Under the pieces are notes generated by a model. It searched no databases, was not told where the DNA came from, and saw only the letters and a list, made by a program, of their open reading frames with translations. 64,000 bases of DNA from JABMOV01 sp964344305 (GTDB taxonomy: Bacteria; Fidelibacterota; Marinisomatia; Marinisomatales; JABMOV01). The stretch lies in contig CAYFMT010000007.1 of assembly GCA_964344305.1 (NCBI GenBank), forward strand, positions 36,942 through 100,941, read 5' to 3'. This document shows positions 1-9,296 of this stretch, in pieces. Within the stretch, counting starts at the first letter, position 1. The number at the start of each line of letters is the position of its first letter. The position numbers and the translations under genes are program-made.

Positions 1-1613
1 CAGATGAATATGGTTATACCGCAGAAAAGCTCACAGATGTTGGTGAAGAGTTGTTTTCGCTCGAAGAATCTGATGAAGACTTAACCAATGCAAAACCGAG
101 ATCTGCTGTTGTGACCATCATGGGACATGTGGACCATGGTAAAACATCTTTGCTGGACTATATTCGTGAATCCAATGTTGTAGCGGGTGAATCAGGTGGA
201 ATTACGCAGCACATTGGTGCCTATAAGGTTGAAATCGATGACGAACACACAATTACATTTTTAGACACTCCGGGTCATGAAGCATTTACTGCCATGCGAG
301 CGCGTGGTGCACAAGTAACGGATATTGTCGTTCTGGTGGTTGCTGCTGATGATAGTGTGATGCCACAGACGATAGAGGCTATCGATCATGCAAAAGCAGC
401 CAGCGTCCCATTAATTATTGCTATCAATAAAATGGACAAGGCTGGTGCAGATCCTGATAAGGTTAAAAGAGAGTTATCCGACCACAATGTACTGGTAGAA
501 GACTGGGGTGGGAAGGTACAATCCATTCAGGTATCAGCAAAAACCGGTGATGGAGTTCAGGATGTACTGGATGCCATTCTTCTTGAGGCTGATATGCTTG
601 AGTTAAAAGCAAACTGGGACTGTACGGCACGGGGAACCGTTATCGATTCACGATTGGATAAAGGGCATGGACCTGTTGCCACGGTATTGATCCAAAAAGG
701 TGAGTTAAGTGTTGGTGACCCATTTATCTGCAGCGATTATGGTGGGAAAGTACGTGCCATCATGAATGAACGTGGGCAGCGAATCAAAAAAGCATTTCCA
801 TCTGATGCAGTCCAACTCCTTGGTTTTGAAAATGTACCACAGGCTGCCGATATATTTGCTGTTGTTGAAAATGAAAAGGATATCAAACGAATTACATCCG
901 ATCGTCAACGACTAAGACGAGAGATAGAACATAAAAAGATATCGTCACTCACCCTCGACGCCATGTCTGCTATGATCAAGGAGGGAACCATCGAATCTCT
1001 GCCATTGATAATCAAAGGTGATGTGGACGGTTCAGTGGAAGCGCTTGCAGAGACCTTCCTGAAGTTGAACACAGATGAAGTGGGTGTTAATGTCATTCGG
1101 AAATCAGTTGGTATGGTCAATGAATCGGATGTCCTCCTGGCTGAAGCCTCGAAGGCTGTCATAATTGGTTTTCATGTACAGGTGTCATCCAATGCACGCT
1201 TACAGGCAAAGCAAGCCGGTGTAGAAATTCGAACATACAGCATTATTTATAATGCAGTAGAAGATATCAAGATGGCCCTTGAAGGATTGTTAAAACCTGA
1301 AGAAGTAGAAGAAATAAAAGGTAAAGCCCTCGTGCAGGCACAGTTTAAGATTCCAAAGATTGGTTTTATTGCTGGTTGCAAGGTGTCAGAAGGTATCATT
1401 ACTCGCAATGATATGGCACGACTGCTTCGAGATGAGGAAGAACTGTTTTCAGGTAAAATCACCTCGTTAAAACGATTCAAGGATGATGCAAAAGAGGTGA
1501 AGGAAGGTCTTGAATGCGGAATAGGTATTGAAGGCTTTTCAAAGTATCAGGAAGGCGATATCATCGAAGTCTTCGAGATAAAGCAGATTAAAAGAAAACT
1601 CGAAACGAATTGA
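1..1613 (+). CDS. infB: Translation initiation factor IF-2, 5' end outside window
   Basis: IF-2 is the GTPase that places initiator tRNA on the 30S subunit and promotes subunit joining. The reading frame is open from base 3 to the TGA at 1611-1613, so the start lies before the window and about 536 C-terminal residues are visible. The GTPase domain is complete: G1 MGHVDHGKT near base 120, G3 DTPGHE near 270, G4 NKMDK near 430, and G5 SAKTGDG near 535. It is followed by domain II (a beta barrel), domain III and the C-terminal fMet-tRNA-binding barrel. The TTG at base 51 is only an internal leucine codon. The gene leads a run with rbfA, truB, ribF, rpsO and pnp, the familiar translation and RNA-processing arrangement. 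The missing N-terminal extension cannot be judged here. Confidence 0.97.
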   Translation, partial: DEYGYTAEKLTDVGEELFSLEESDEDLTNAKPRSAVVTIMGHVDHGKTSLLDYIRESNVVAGESGGITQHIGAYKVEIDDEHTITFLDTPGHEAFTAMRARGAQVTDIVVLVVAADDSVMPQTIEAIDHAKAASVPLIIAINKMDKAGADPDKVKRELSDHNVLVEDWGGKVQSIQVSAKTGDGVQDVLDAILLEADMLELKANWDCTARGTVIDSRLDKGHGPVATVLIQKGELSVGDPFICSDYGGKVRAIMNERGQRIKKAFPSDAVQLLGFENVPQAADIFAVVENEKDIKRITSDRQRLRREIEHKKISSLTLDAMSAMIKEGTIESLPLIIKGDVDGSVEALAETFLKLNTDEVGVNVIRKSVGMVNESDVLLAEASKAVIIGFHVQVSSNARLQAKQAGVEIRTYSIIYNAVEDIKMALEGLLKPEEVEEIKGKALVQAQFKIPKIGFIAGCKVSEGIITRNDMARLLRDEEELFSGKITSLKRFKDDAKEVKEGLECGIGIEGFSKYQEGDIIEVFEIKQIKRKLETN

Positions 1614-1984
1614 ACACACAAACGCCTTATAACCGACCGGAAAGAGTCGGTCATGAAATATTACACATCCTGGGTGATATAACAACCAAGTATATCAATT
1701 TATCCGACCTTGGCTTTATTACATTTACAGAATGTATCGTCACACCAGATTTAAAGCTTGCAAAGGTGTATTTCAGTGTCTTGTCTCCCCAATATGATAC
1801 AAAGAAAATAGAGCTGGAGCTCAATCACCGAAAAAAGGCATTCAGGAAATATCTGGGACATGAACTCCGAATAAAGAATACTCCAGAATTACGTTTTTAT
1901 TACGATATCTCCATGGAAGAATCCAACAGGATACACGAGCTATTCGCCAAAATTGAGCATGAGGATGATGATCAGCATCAATAA
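1610..1984 (+). CDS. rbfA: 30S ribosome-binding factor RbfA
   Basis: RbfA is a small KH-like protein needed for late 30S maturation and processing of the 16S rRNA 5' end. The product is 124 residues, normal for the family. It shows the opening PERVGHEIL helix, the central strand with LKLAKVYFSV and a C-terminal ELRFYYDISMEES segment. The start is TTG at 1610, overlapping the infB stop by four bases (TTGA), which implies translational coupling. No ATG lies near this position in frame. Identity is supported both by sequence and by its place between infB and truB. Confidence 0.93.
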   Translation: MNTQTPYNRPERVGHEILHILGDITTKYINLSDLGFITFTECIVTPDLKLAKVYFSVLSPQYDTKKIELELNHRKKAFRKYLGHELRIKNTPELRFYYDISMEESNRIHELFAKIEHEDDDQHQ

Positions 1985-2621
1985 ACCCGAGAATTGGACT
2001 TCCTTTGATGTGGTGAAAAAGATCCGTGTGATCACAAAGGAAAAAAAGGTTGGCCATGGTGGCACCCTTGATCCATTTGCTACCGGTGTATTGATCATTG
2101 GCACTGGAAAGGATACCAAAAAGCTATCTGACGTGACAAACTTTGAAAAAGAATATATTGGCGTTATAAAACTGGGAGAAGAAACGAATACACTCGATAC
2201 CGAAGGAGATGTAATACAATCCCTGCCTGTACCAGACAGTTTGAATCAAGAGGATGTTAAAAAAGTTTTTTCGGATTTCATCGGAGACTATTTACAGGTC
2301 CCACCCATGCATTCCGCGAAGAAAGTAAAGGGAAAAAGACTCTACGAACTTGCACGAAAAAATGTAGACGTTCATCGTGACCCGGTATCTGTGACTATTT
2401 TTGATTTAAAGCTCCTTGAGTTTAATCTTCCATTTATCACATTCTCCGTCACCTGTTCCAAAGGTACCTACATTCGGGTTTTAGCAAAAGATATTGCAGT
2501 GAAGCTGGATACTTGCGGTTATCTCATATCACTCGAAAGAACCCGCATTGGTGAGTATCTCATAGAAAATGCCCAGAGCCTTCAAGAATTTGAAAAACAA
2601 TGGTCACCTACAATAGCATAA
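1965..2621 (+). CDS. truB: tRNA pseudouridine(55) synthase TruB, short form
   Basis: TruB isomerises U55 in the T loop of tRNAs. The catalytic aspartate lies in GHGGTLDPFATGVL, about residue 31, and the conserved YIGVIKLG and RLYELARKN segments follow. At about 218 residues it is much shorter than the E. coli enzyme (about 314), and the sequence stops soon after the catalytic fold, so the C-terminal PUA-type domain is missing or vestigial. Several starts are possible (TTG 1953, ATG 1959, 1965, 1968). I prefer one of the last ATGs because family members begin only a few residues before the INKPENWTSFDV segment. The gene overlaps the end of rbfA and the start of ribF by about 20 bases each. Confidence 0.92.
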   Translation: MMISINKPENWTSFDVVKKIRVITKEKKVGHGGTLDPFATGVLIIGTGKDTKKLSDVTNFEKEYIGVIKLGEETNTLDTEGDVIQSLPVPDSLNQEDVKKVFSDFIGDYLQVPPMHSAKKVKGKRLYELARKNVDVHRDPVSVTIFDLKLLEFNLPFITFSVTCSKGTYIRVLAKDIAVKLDTCGYLISLERTRIGEYLIENAQSLQEFEKQWSPTIA

Positions 2622-3538
2622 CGAATATTGCTCCTGTTAAAGCGTCCATTTTGACCATGGGCACCTTTGATGGTCTTCATAGAGGGCATCAGGAGATAAT
2701 CCAGCGTGTTGTGAACCAGGCGAAGGCACTAGATCTTCCATCTGTATTGATTACGTATGATCCTCATCCAAGATACGTCGTTAGCAAGTCCGGTACAAAC
2801 CTTCAGCTTCTTATGAGTATTGACAAGAAATTGAGTTTATTGGAAGAAATGGGTGTGGATATTGTTCTGGTGGTTCCATTTACAAAGGAAACGTCAGAAA
2901 TGAATGCCGGGGACTATATTCAGAATGTAGTGTGTAGAAATTTTAATCCACAGCACATTATCATTGGGTATGATCATCATTTTGGCAGGGATCGTGAAGG
3001 CACACCTGAATCACTAAAATCCTACTGCAATCAGGAAGGTTTTACGGTGGATATTGTTCAACCAGTATCAGATGAAGGTCATATTATCTCCAGTACAAGG
3101 GTGCGACAATTAATTTCTGATGGTTTCGTCAGGCGTGCGTCCTTTGAGCTTGGTTGGGTATATGGATTTGATTCAGTGGTTGTAGAGGGAGCAGGGAGAG
3201 GGAGAAAGCTGTCTTTCCCAACCGCTAATTTTGTGCCGGTGGAAAAAAATCAGTTATTACCGAAGGGTGGAGTCTATTGCACAAGGGGAAGAGTTCATGG
3301 ACAGCAGATATATGGAATGTGTAACTTAGGGACTCGTCCAACCTTCGATGAAAAAGAATTTGTTATGGAAGTGCATTTTATGAGTGAATCATCTCATGAT
3401 TTATATGGACAAACCATCACAATTGAGTTCCTTGAACGTATCAGGGATGAGAAGAGATTTCAGTCTGCAGAGCTTCTTATCCGTCAGTTAGAAGCAGATA
3501 AAGAACAATGTATGAATATAATAAAGAAGTATATGTAG
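2600..3538 (+). CDS. ribF: Bifunctional riboflavin kinase / FAD synthetase
   Basis: RibF phosphorylates riboflavin to FMN and adenylylates FMN to FAD. The N-terminal nucleotidyltransferase half has TMGTFDGLHRGHQEII (HxGH-type motif, about residue 20), GYDHHFGRDREGT and the ISSTRVRQLI signature. The C-terminal kinase half carries GRGRKLSFPTANF and YGMCNLGTRPTF. The 312-residue length is standard. The ATG at 2600 lies inside the end of truB (22-base overlap). Position between truB and rpsO is a very common bacterial arrangement. Confidence 0.95.
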   Translation: MVTYNSITNIAPVKASILTMGTFDGLHRGHQEIIQRVVNQAKALDLPSVLITYDPHPRYVVSKSGTNLQLLMSIDKKLSLLEEMGVDIVLVVPFTKETSEMNAGDYIQNVVCRNFNPQHIIIGYDHHFGRDREGTPESLKSYCNQEGFTVDIVQPVSDEGHIISSTRVRQLISDGFVRRASFELGWVYGFDSVVVEGAGRGRKLSFPTANFVPVEKNQLLPKGGVYCTRGRVHGQQIYGMCNLGTRPTFDEKEFVMEVHFMSESSHDLYGQTITIEFLERIRDEKRFQSAELLIRQLEADKEQCMNIIKKYM

Positions 3539-3546
3539 GAGGAATA

Positions 3547-3816
3547 ATGCCACTTACTGTAGAACAGAAAAAAGAAATCGTTGAAAAATTCGGAAAAGAC
3601 GGAAAGAACACCGGTTCTGCCGAAGTGCAAATTGCATTATTAACACAGCGAATTCGTGAATTAACAGAGCATGTAAAAGTACATAAAAAAGATAACCATT
3701 CCAGACATGGTCTGGTGAAGCTTGTTGCTCAGAGAAAGAAAATGATGAAATATTTACGTAAAACGAATCCAGAATCTTATGTAAGTACCATCAAAGAACT
3801 TAACATAAGAGGATAA
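3547..3816 (+). CDS. rpsO: 30S ribosomal protein S15
   Basis: S15 is a primary 16S rRNA binder that organises the central domain of the 30S subunit. The product is 89 residues, exactly the usual size, and shows the family pattern NTGSAEVQIALLTQRI, then HKKDNHSRHGLVKLVAQRKK. The start is fixed by a strong Shine-Dalgarno AGGAGG at 3537-3542, four bases before the ATG at 3547. A longer reading from 3508 would run through the ribF stop region and is not needed. pnp begins seven bases downstream; the rpsO-pnp pair is widely conserved. Confidence 0.97.
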   Translation: MPLTVEQKKEIVEKFGKDGKNTGSAEVQIALLTQRIRELTEHVKVHKKDNHSRHGLVKLVAQRKKMMKYLRKTNPESYVSTIKELNIRG

Positions 3817-3823
3817 TATCTAA

Positions 3824-5977
3824 ATGATAACAGTCGAACGAGAAATTGCCGGTAGACTTCTAAAAATTGAAACCGGTAAAGTGGCACGACAATCCGCAGG
3901 ATCTGTCGTTGTTACTTATGGAGAAACAACCATTATTGCAGCGGTAAATGCTGCAAAGGAAATGCGTGAGGGAATCGACTTTTTCCCTCTACAGGTTGAA
4001 TACAGAGAACGTTATTATGCCGGTGGGAAAATCCCCGGTGGTTTCTTTAAAAGAGAAGCCAAACCATCAGATAATGAAGTGCTGACCAGCCGTCTAACAG
4101 ATAGACCTATTCGTCCGCTATTTCCGAAGGCATTCAAGTATGAAACACAGGTCATGATTACAGCCCTGTCAAGTGATGGCGAAAACCTGGCAGATACTAT
4201 TGCGGGCGTAGGAGCCAGTGCTGCTCTAATGACATCAAATATCCCATGGAATGGCCCCATCGCCACAGTACGTGTAGGTCAGATTGACGGTAAGTATATT
4301 GTCAATCCACTGCGTTCTGAGATGGAACAATCCACCATGGAAATGATCGTTTCCGGTAATGAGAAAACCATCGTCATGGTAGAAGGGGAATCACTTGAGA
4401 TTTCTGAGGAATCCATGGTTGAGGCATTGGAAGCGGCACATAAAGTCATTGTGGAGATCATTGAACTGCAGAAAGAACTGGCAGAACAATGTTCAATTGA
4501 AAAACGTCCAATTCCTGAAGAAGAAACCGATTCTAAACTGGAAGCGAAAGTCCTGGATGATAATCGTAAGAAGCTGGAAGATGTCAGTCGCATCGCCGAT
4601 AAACAGGAGAGGGACGACTCGTATTCAGCCATTGTTGATGACTACCTTGAATCTCTTGATGATGGTAGTGAAGATGTAGAAAAAAACCAGGATTATGCCA
4701 AGAAAATCCTGGGGGATACTTACAAATCCATTGTCAGGGATAATATTCTTTCTACCGGATCAAGACTTGATGGTAGAAAAACAACGGATATACGTCCTAT
4801 TACCGTGGATATGAGTTATTTGAAGCGGACTCACGGTTCAGCATTATTCACACGAGGCGAAACTCAGGCACTTGCCGTGGTTACGCTTGGTACAAAGAGC
4901 GATGAGCAAATCATCGACAGCATGAATGATGATTACAAGAAAAACTACATGCTTCACTACAATTTCCCGCCTTATTGCGTGGGTGAAGTAGGTCGTATCG
5001 GCTTTACAAGCCGCAGGGAAGTCGGGCATGGAAATCTGGCAGAAAGATCATTGAAACCGGTTCTTCCTTCTCAGGAAGATTTTCCATACACTATTCGTAT
5101 TGTATCGGAAATCATGGAATCCAATGGATCATCCTCCATGGCATCTGTCTGTGGCGGATCTTTGTCCCTTATGGATGCCGGTGTTCCTATCAAAGAGCAT
5201 GTGGCAGGAATTGCCATGGGATTGATTACAGACGGAGACAGACATGCCATCCTGAGCGATATACTTGGTGCAGAGGATCATCTTGGGGATATGGATTTCA
5301 AAGTAGCCGGTACCGAGAAGGGTATCACCGCGATTCAGCTTGACCTTAAAATTGAAGGAATATCCTTTGATTTGCTCAAGGAAGCTCTGGCTCAGGCCAA
5401 GGTAGGCAGACTTCATATCCTTGGTATTATGAATGAGGCTACGGCAGGAGAGCGTAAAGATATTTCGCCATACGCACCTCAAATTCGTATTCTTCAGATC
5501 AATCCAGATAAGATTGGCGCACTCATTGGTCCCGGTGGAAAGAATATCAAGAAAATCATTGCTGATACTGAATGCAATATTGAAGTAGATGATGATGGCA
5601 ATGTTTTTGTATCCAGCACCAATAAGGCGAAATGCGAGGATGCTGTGGAGTTGGTTCGATCCATAACCATGGAACCAGAAGTGGGTATGGAATTTGATGG
5701 AATCATTACTCGCATCATGACATTTGGCGCATTTGTTGAATTTGCACCTGGTCGTGAAGGATTAATTCATATTTCGAATCTGGAATGGCATCGTGTCAAC
5801 CAGGTTGAAGATGTAGTAAAGTCGGGGGACAACGTAAGAGTTAAGCTAATTAAAATCGATGATGAAGGTCGTTTAGACTTCAGCAGAAAAGCACTCTTGC
5901 CTAAACCTGAAGGGTATGTAGAGCCTGAAAGACGGCCGCGCAAACCCAGAAATAAGCCGTTTAGAAAGCGAAATTAA
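3824..5977 (+). CDS. pnp: Polyribonucleotide nucleotidyltransferase (PNPase)
   Basis: PNPase degrades RNA 3' to 5' using phosphate and is a core RNA-turnover enzyme. The 717 residues contain two RNase PH domains (about 10-220 and 310-530), separated by the alpha-helical linker. Then come a KH domain with IGALIGPGGKNIKKI (about 563-577) and an S1 domain with GIITRIMTFGAFVEF (about 625-690). The second PH domain has FPPYCVGEVGR and the catalytic GDMDFKVAGT motif. A basic tail ends the protein. Domain order and length are fully typical. It follows rpsO by seven bases, with AGAGGA upstream of the ATG. Confidence 0.97.
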   Translation: MITVEREIAGRLLKIETGKVARQSAGSVVVTYGETTIIAAVNAAKEMREGIDFFPLQVEYRERYYAGGKIPGGFFKREAKPSDNEVLTSRLTDRPIRPLFPKAFKYETQVMITALSSDGENLADTIAGVGASAALMTSNIPWNGPIATVRVGQIDGKYIVNPLRSEMEQSTMEMIVSGNEKTIVMVEGESLEISEESMVEALEAAHKVIVEIIELQKELAEQCSIEKRPIPEEETDSKLEAKVLDDNRKKLEDVSRIADKQERDDSYSAIVDDYLESLDDGSEDVEKNQDYAKKILGDTYKSIVRDNILSTGSRLDGRKTTDIRPITVDMSYLKRTHGSALFTRGETQALAVVTLGTKSDEQIIDSMNDDYKKNYMLHYNFPPYCVGEVGRIGFTSRREVGHGNLAERSLKPVLPSQEDFPYTIRIVSEIMESNGSSSMASVCGGSLSLMDAGVPIKEHVAGIAMGLITDGDRHAILSDILGAEDHLGDMDFKVAGTEKGITAIQLDLKIEGISFDLLKEALAQAKVGRLHILGIMNEATAGERKDISPYAPQIRILQINPDKIGALIGPGGKNIKKIIADTECNIEVDDDGNVFVSSTNKAKCEDAVELVRSITMEPEVGMEFDGIITRIMTFGAFVEFAPGREGLIHISNLEWHRVNQVEDVVKSGDNVRVKLIKIDDEGRLDFSRKALLPKPEGYVEPERRPRKPRNKPFRKRN

Positions 5978-5992
5978 TTCAGGAGTTTTACT

Positions 5993-7108
5993 ATGAAGAT
6001 TGGGGTTCCAAAGGAGATTAAACCCAGTGAATCACGGGTGGCTCTTACACCGCATGGCGCATTGGAGTTGACTAATAGAGGACATGAGGTATTTGTTGAA
6101 ACATCTGGAGGGTTGCTATCCGGGTACTCGGACAATGATTATTCAGATGTAGGTTGTCGTGTTCTTGACACGGCCAAACAAGTTTTTGACGAAGTGGATC
6201 TGATTGTAAAAGTAAAGGAACCACAACCTCAGGAAATTGCCATGTGTCGACCAGACCTGGCTATGTTCACCTATTTCCATTTTGCTGCTTCGGAATCCCT
6301 TACTCGATCGTTTGCAGATACTGGGGCTACTTCCATTGCCTATGAAACAATAACATCAGATGATGGAAGTCTTCCACTGCTTGTTCCCATGAGCGAAGTT
6401 GCTGGACGCATGTCTGTTCAGGAAGGTGCAAAGTACCTTGAGAAAGCACAGGGGGGAAGAGGCATCCTGTTAGGCGGTGTGCCTGGTGTTGAACGTGCAG
6501 TAGTAACAATCATCGGTGGAGGGATTGTGGGTACAAATGCATGTCATATTGCTGCTGGTTTAGGGGCACAGGTCTATATAATGGATACAAATTTATCCCG
6601 ATTACGATATCTGGATGAAACTATGCCAAAGAATGTGACCACGGTCTATAGTAATACATACAATCTCCAGGAATTAATGAAAAAAACGGACCTGTTAGTT
6701 GGTGCAGTTTTAATTCCGGGAGCAAAAGCACCAAAACTTGTAACAAAAGACATGCTGACTCTCATGCAACCAGGCAGTGTCATTGTTGATGTGGCTGTGG
6801 ATCAGGGTGGCTGTGTAGAAACATGCAAACCAACCACTCATGATCAACCTACTTATGAAGTGGATGGAATCATTCACTATTGTGTGGCCAATATGCCAGG
6901 CGCCGTACCATTTACTTCAACCAAGGCACTAACAAATGCAACCACTCCTTATCTGTTGAACATCGTTGATAGAGGCGTTAAAGAGGCACTACTCAATGAT
7001 CCGCATTTACTTCAAGGTCTGAATACCTATAAGAAGCAGATTACGCATAAAGCTGTAGCTGAAGCATTTGACATGATTTTTGTTAATCCACTGGATGCTC
7101 TAAATTAA
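5993..7108 (+). CDS. ald: Alanine dehydrogenase
   Basis: Ald interconverts L-alanine and pyruvate plus ammonia with NAD. The 371-residue product starts MKIGVPKEIKPSESRVALTP, the family hallmark. It contains KVKEPQ near residue 75 (substrate-binding lysine region), FTYFHFA with the catalytic histidine near residue 96, and the Rossmann motif IIGGGIVGTNACHIAAG near 172. The conserved NMPGAVPFTSTKALTNAT lies near 300. A good Shine-Dalgarno (AGGAG) precedes the ATG. It follows pnp by 15 bases and is probably cotranscribed with the translation operon, though a metabolic link is not obvious. I see no terminator in the 91 bases downstream. Confidence 0.95.
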   Translation: MKIGVPKEIKPSESRVALTPHGALELTNRGHEVFVETSGGLLSGYSDNDYSDVGCRVLDTAKQVFDEVDLIVKVKEPQPQEIAMCRPDLAMFTYFHFAASESLTRSFADTGATSIAYETITSDDGSLPLLVPMSEVAGRMSVQEGAKYLEKAQGGRGILLGGVPGVERAVVTIIGGGIVGTNACHIAAGLGAQVYIMDTNLSRLRYLDETMPKNVTTVYSNTYNLQELMKKTDLLVGAVLIPGAKAPKLVTKDMLTLMQPGSVIVDVAVDQGGCVETCKPTTHDQPTYEVDGIIHYCVANMPGAVPFTSTKALTNATTPYLLNIVDRGVKEALLNDPHLLQGLNTYKKQITHKAVAEAFDMIFVNPLDALN

Positions 7109-7199
7109 ACGATAGAGAAACTTAAGTCTATTCATTTTCGTGCTTGCTTTCAGTAAGTAGGCTAAGTAATATTCCATAAACCTTCGAGTAATACTTGAA

Positions 7200-7568
7200 A
7201 TGAATAGTACACCTTCTGGAATCAAAAAGTTATACTACTCCATAGGAGAAGTAAGCGACATAACAGGAATTAAACCTTACGTGCTTCGGTATTGGCAAAC
7301 AGAGTTCAAGCAACTCAATCCACCGAAAAATCGTGCAGGTAACAGGACATACAGGCAAAAAGATATTGATTTAATTCTTAGTATTAAATCTTTGCTGTAT
7401 GAACAGAAATTTACAATTGAAGGGGCGAGACATAAGCTGGAAACAGAAGGTGTTACCCCTGGTTTTCCATCTGAAAGTGGTGGAAATAAGCCAAAAGAGG
7501 TATCCGGTGAATTCATCACCTCATTGAGGGATGGATTGAAGGAAATCCTACAGATTATTCGAGAATAA
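7200..7568 (+). CDS. MerR-family transcriptional regulator
   Basis: The 122-residue protein has an N-terminal winged-helix MerR DNA-binding domain: YYSIGEVSDITGIKPYVLRY then a wing segment NRAGNRTYRQKDIDLI. About 40 residues of linker and helix with no recognisable effector domain follow. Members with a near-identical YSIGEVAEI...YVLRYWE pattern are common single-domain regulators in FCB bacteria; targets are unknown. It has no metal- or drug-binding cysteines. It is encoded 91 bases after ald and immediately before tRNA-Pro(GGG), on the same strand. The start at 7200 matches the expected domain edge. Confidence 0.88.
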   Translation: MNSTPSGIKKLYYSIGEVSDITGIKPYVLRYWQTEFKQLNPPKNRAGNRTYRQKDIDLILSIKSLLYEQKFTIEGARHKLETEGVTPGFPSESGGNKPKEVSGEFITSLRDGLKEILQIIRE

Positions 7569-7582
7569 TCTACATGACAATA

Positions 7583-7656
7583 CGGAGCGTGGCGCAGTCC
7601 GGTAGCGCACTGCAATGGGGTTGCAGGGGTCGGAGGTTCAAATCCTCTCGCTCCGA
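7583..7656 (+). tRNA. tRNA-Pro (anticodon GGG)
   Basis: A full cloverleaf can be drawn: acceptor CGGAGCG paired with CGCTCCG, D stem GCGC/GCGC, anticodon stem CTGCA/TGCAG with loop ATGGGGT (anticodon GGG), and T arm GGAGG-TTCAAAT-CCTCT. Length is 74 nt, discriminator A. The CCA end is not encoded; the next bases are CAA. It decodes CCC and CCU proline codons. Confidence 0.95.
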
Positions 7657-7708
7657 CAATTTTCACAAGGAAAGCTGGGTGAATTCGTCATCCGGGTAAT
7701 TTGTATAC

Positions 7709-8374
7709 ATGCTTAGTGATCCTACAATAGTTCCATTAACAGTTATACTATTACTTTTGGTGACAATTGCAATAGTTCAAAATCTGTACAAAGTTGCAGG
7801 TTTTCTGGTTTTTACTTATGTATTGTACCTGTTAATTATCTGGGTTCGTATGGAACCAGTACCAAGTATGCCAAGTGAAAATCACGGAATAAGTAATAAT
7901 ATTAGTCCCACTTCCGAAACGATTTCAAATTCAGATTCATTCATCGCTGCTGAATCTACAATTGACCCTGACACAACAGACGAAATCTCTGATATAATTC
8001 AACAGGTGTATATCCCCATTAAAGTAAAATCTATATCCATGACTGATAGAATAATCCATCGTTCGCCTGCGAGGATTGATTCAGTGTTCTCTGATAGTCT
8101 TGAGCACATTTATTGCTTTTCGTCTATCGAAAATTTGAATAATACAGAACAGACCATAAGCCATAAATGGTATTATGAGAACCAGTTCTTTTCTACAGTG
8201 GATATCCAGGTAGGATTCTCATTTAACTGGCGATGCTGGAGTCGAATATCAAATGTAAATGAATGGCCCGGTAACTGGAAAGTCTATGTACTTGATTCTA
8301 ACGAAGTCCCACTGGATTCCATTTCATTTACAATTAGCAATTCAAAAGAAACAGGATTGCGACGTGTACAGTAA
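7709..8374 (+). CDS. Membrane-anchored DUF2914 domain protein
   Basis: This 221-residue protein has two hydrophobic segments near the N-terminus (about residues 8-23 and 29-46), with a Q-N-L-Y-K turn between them. A low-complexity Ser/Thr/Pro-rich linker (about 50-95) follows. The C-terminal domain (about 105-210) fits DUF2914: HKWYYENQFFSTVDIQVG, then WRCWSRIS and NWKVYVLD followed by a final strand. DUF2914 domains are thought to be extracytoplasmic, often in envelope proteins; function is unknown. The stop overlaps the next gene by 11 bases, suggesting coexpression with the phosphodiester glycosidase lipoprotein. Confidence 0.75.
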   Translation: MLSDPTIVPLTVILLLLVTIAIVQNLYKVAGFLVFTYVLYLLIIWVRMEPVPSMPSENHGISNNISPTSETISNSDSFIAAESTIDPDTTDEISDIIQQVYIPIKVKSISMTDRIIHRSPARIDSVFSDSLEHIYCFSSIENLNNTEQTISHKWYYENQFFSTVDIQVGFSFNWRCWSRISNVNEWPGNWKVYVLDSNEVPLDSISFTISNSKETGLRRVQ

Positions 8375-9296
8375 GTATCGATCAGCAATTATTATACTGA
8401 TTCTCGTTATGATTTCCGGATGTAGTACCAGGGATGGTTCATCACTTCAGATTAAATGGAAAAAATCATCGGAGGTATTGCCACGTGGTGTTGTTGTATA
8501 CACCGGTGTCGATGACGTTTTACCGTTGAAGGTGTGGGTGGCGAAAATAGACCATAATAGCGGATTTCGGGCAAAAGTGCTTGTATCAGATGATGAGGAT
8601 CGACGCGAAACGGTCATGGATTTCTATAACGGGATGGAAGCACTGCTTGTTGTGAATGCAGGGTATTTTATCATGCACAAAAATCCTGCGAGTCATGTAG
8701 GACTCCTCATGTCAGACAATCAACTAATAGAACCTGCATCTGAGTCTGTGATTCGATTGGGTACGCGGTATCCCATTGCGAGAGGAGCCTTTGGTACCAA
8801 AAGCGAATATCGCTATGACATTGCATGGGTAAATTCAAGAAACGATTCCATATTTGAGTGGGAAGATCCCATCAATAACCTTAATGGAAAACCAGTTAAA
8901 ACGTTAGATTTCTCAGAGGCAAAATACTGGAATGTGGTAGATGCTGTCCATGCTGGTCCAGTGTTGATTGAAGGTGGTGAAATACAGGATTTTGTTGATG
9001 AGGAAGTATTCTTCGGTACCAGTATTCCAGATGTACATCCACGAACTGCCATAGGGTATACGAAGGAAAACGACCTGATTATATGCGTGGTAGATGGTCG
9101 TCAACCTGAAAGTCGGGGAGTTTCATTGTTAGAATTATCCATCATCATGGAAGAGTTCAATTGTGTAGAAGCGCTAAACCTCGACGGTGGTGGATCCAGC
9201 ACTTTGGTAGTCAACGGTACTCTTTTAAACAGACCGGCAGGTGGAACATCCTTGCGTGAGGTGATGTCAGCCATTGCTATTGTTCCAAATGAATAG
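8364..9296 (+). CDS. Phosphodiester glycosidase (NAGPA-domain) lipoprotein
   Basis: The mature part matches the NAGPA / phosphodiester glycosidase fold, known from the human uncovering enzyme and from bacterial exopolysaccharide proteins. Visible motifs are LLVVNAGYF, then HPRTAIGYT, VVDGRQPESRG and the C-terminal ALNLDGGGSSTLVVNG. I place the start at GTG 8364: AGGA at 8353-8356 lies seven bases upstream. This start gives MYSKYR plus a hydrophobic stretch ending in the lipobox I-S-G-C, so the protein is a lipoprotein. A longer frame from 8259 has no signal peptide. It probably removes sugar-phosphodiester caps on an envelope glycan; the substrate is unknown. Confidence 0.85.
   Translation: MYSKYRSAIIILILVMISGCSTRDGSSLQIKWKKSSEVLPRGVVVYTGVDDVLPLKVWVAKIDHNSGFRAKVLVSDDEDRRETVMDFYNGMEALLVVNAGYFIMHKNPASHVGLLMSDNQLIEPASESVIRLGTRYPIARGAFGTKSEYRYDIAWVNSRNDSIFEWEDPINNLNGKPVKTLDFSEAKYWNVVDAVHAGPVLIEGGEIQDFVDEEVFFGTSIPDVHPRTAIGYTKENDLIICVVDGRQPESRGVSLLELSIIMEEFNCVEALNLDGGGSSTLVVNGTLLNRPAGGTSLREVMSAIAIVPNE

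Noticed and set aside
3508..3816. rpsO extended upstream to 3508
   Set aside because: The extra 13 residues overlap ribF; AGGAGG directly before ATG 3547 fixes the start and gives the normal 89 residues.
8259..9296. Phosphodiester glycosidase from ATG 8259
   Set aside because: It adds 35 residues that overlap the DUF2914 gene and bury the lipoprotein signal; GTG 8364 has a Shine-Dalgarno and a clean signal.
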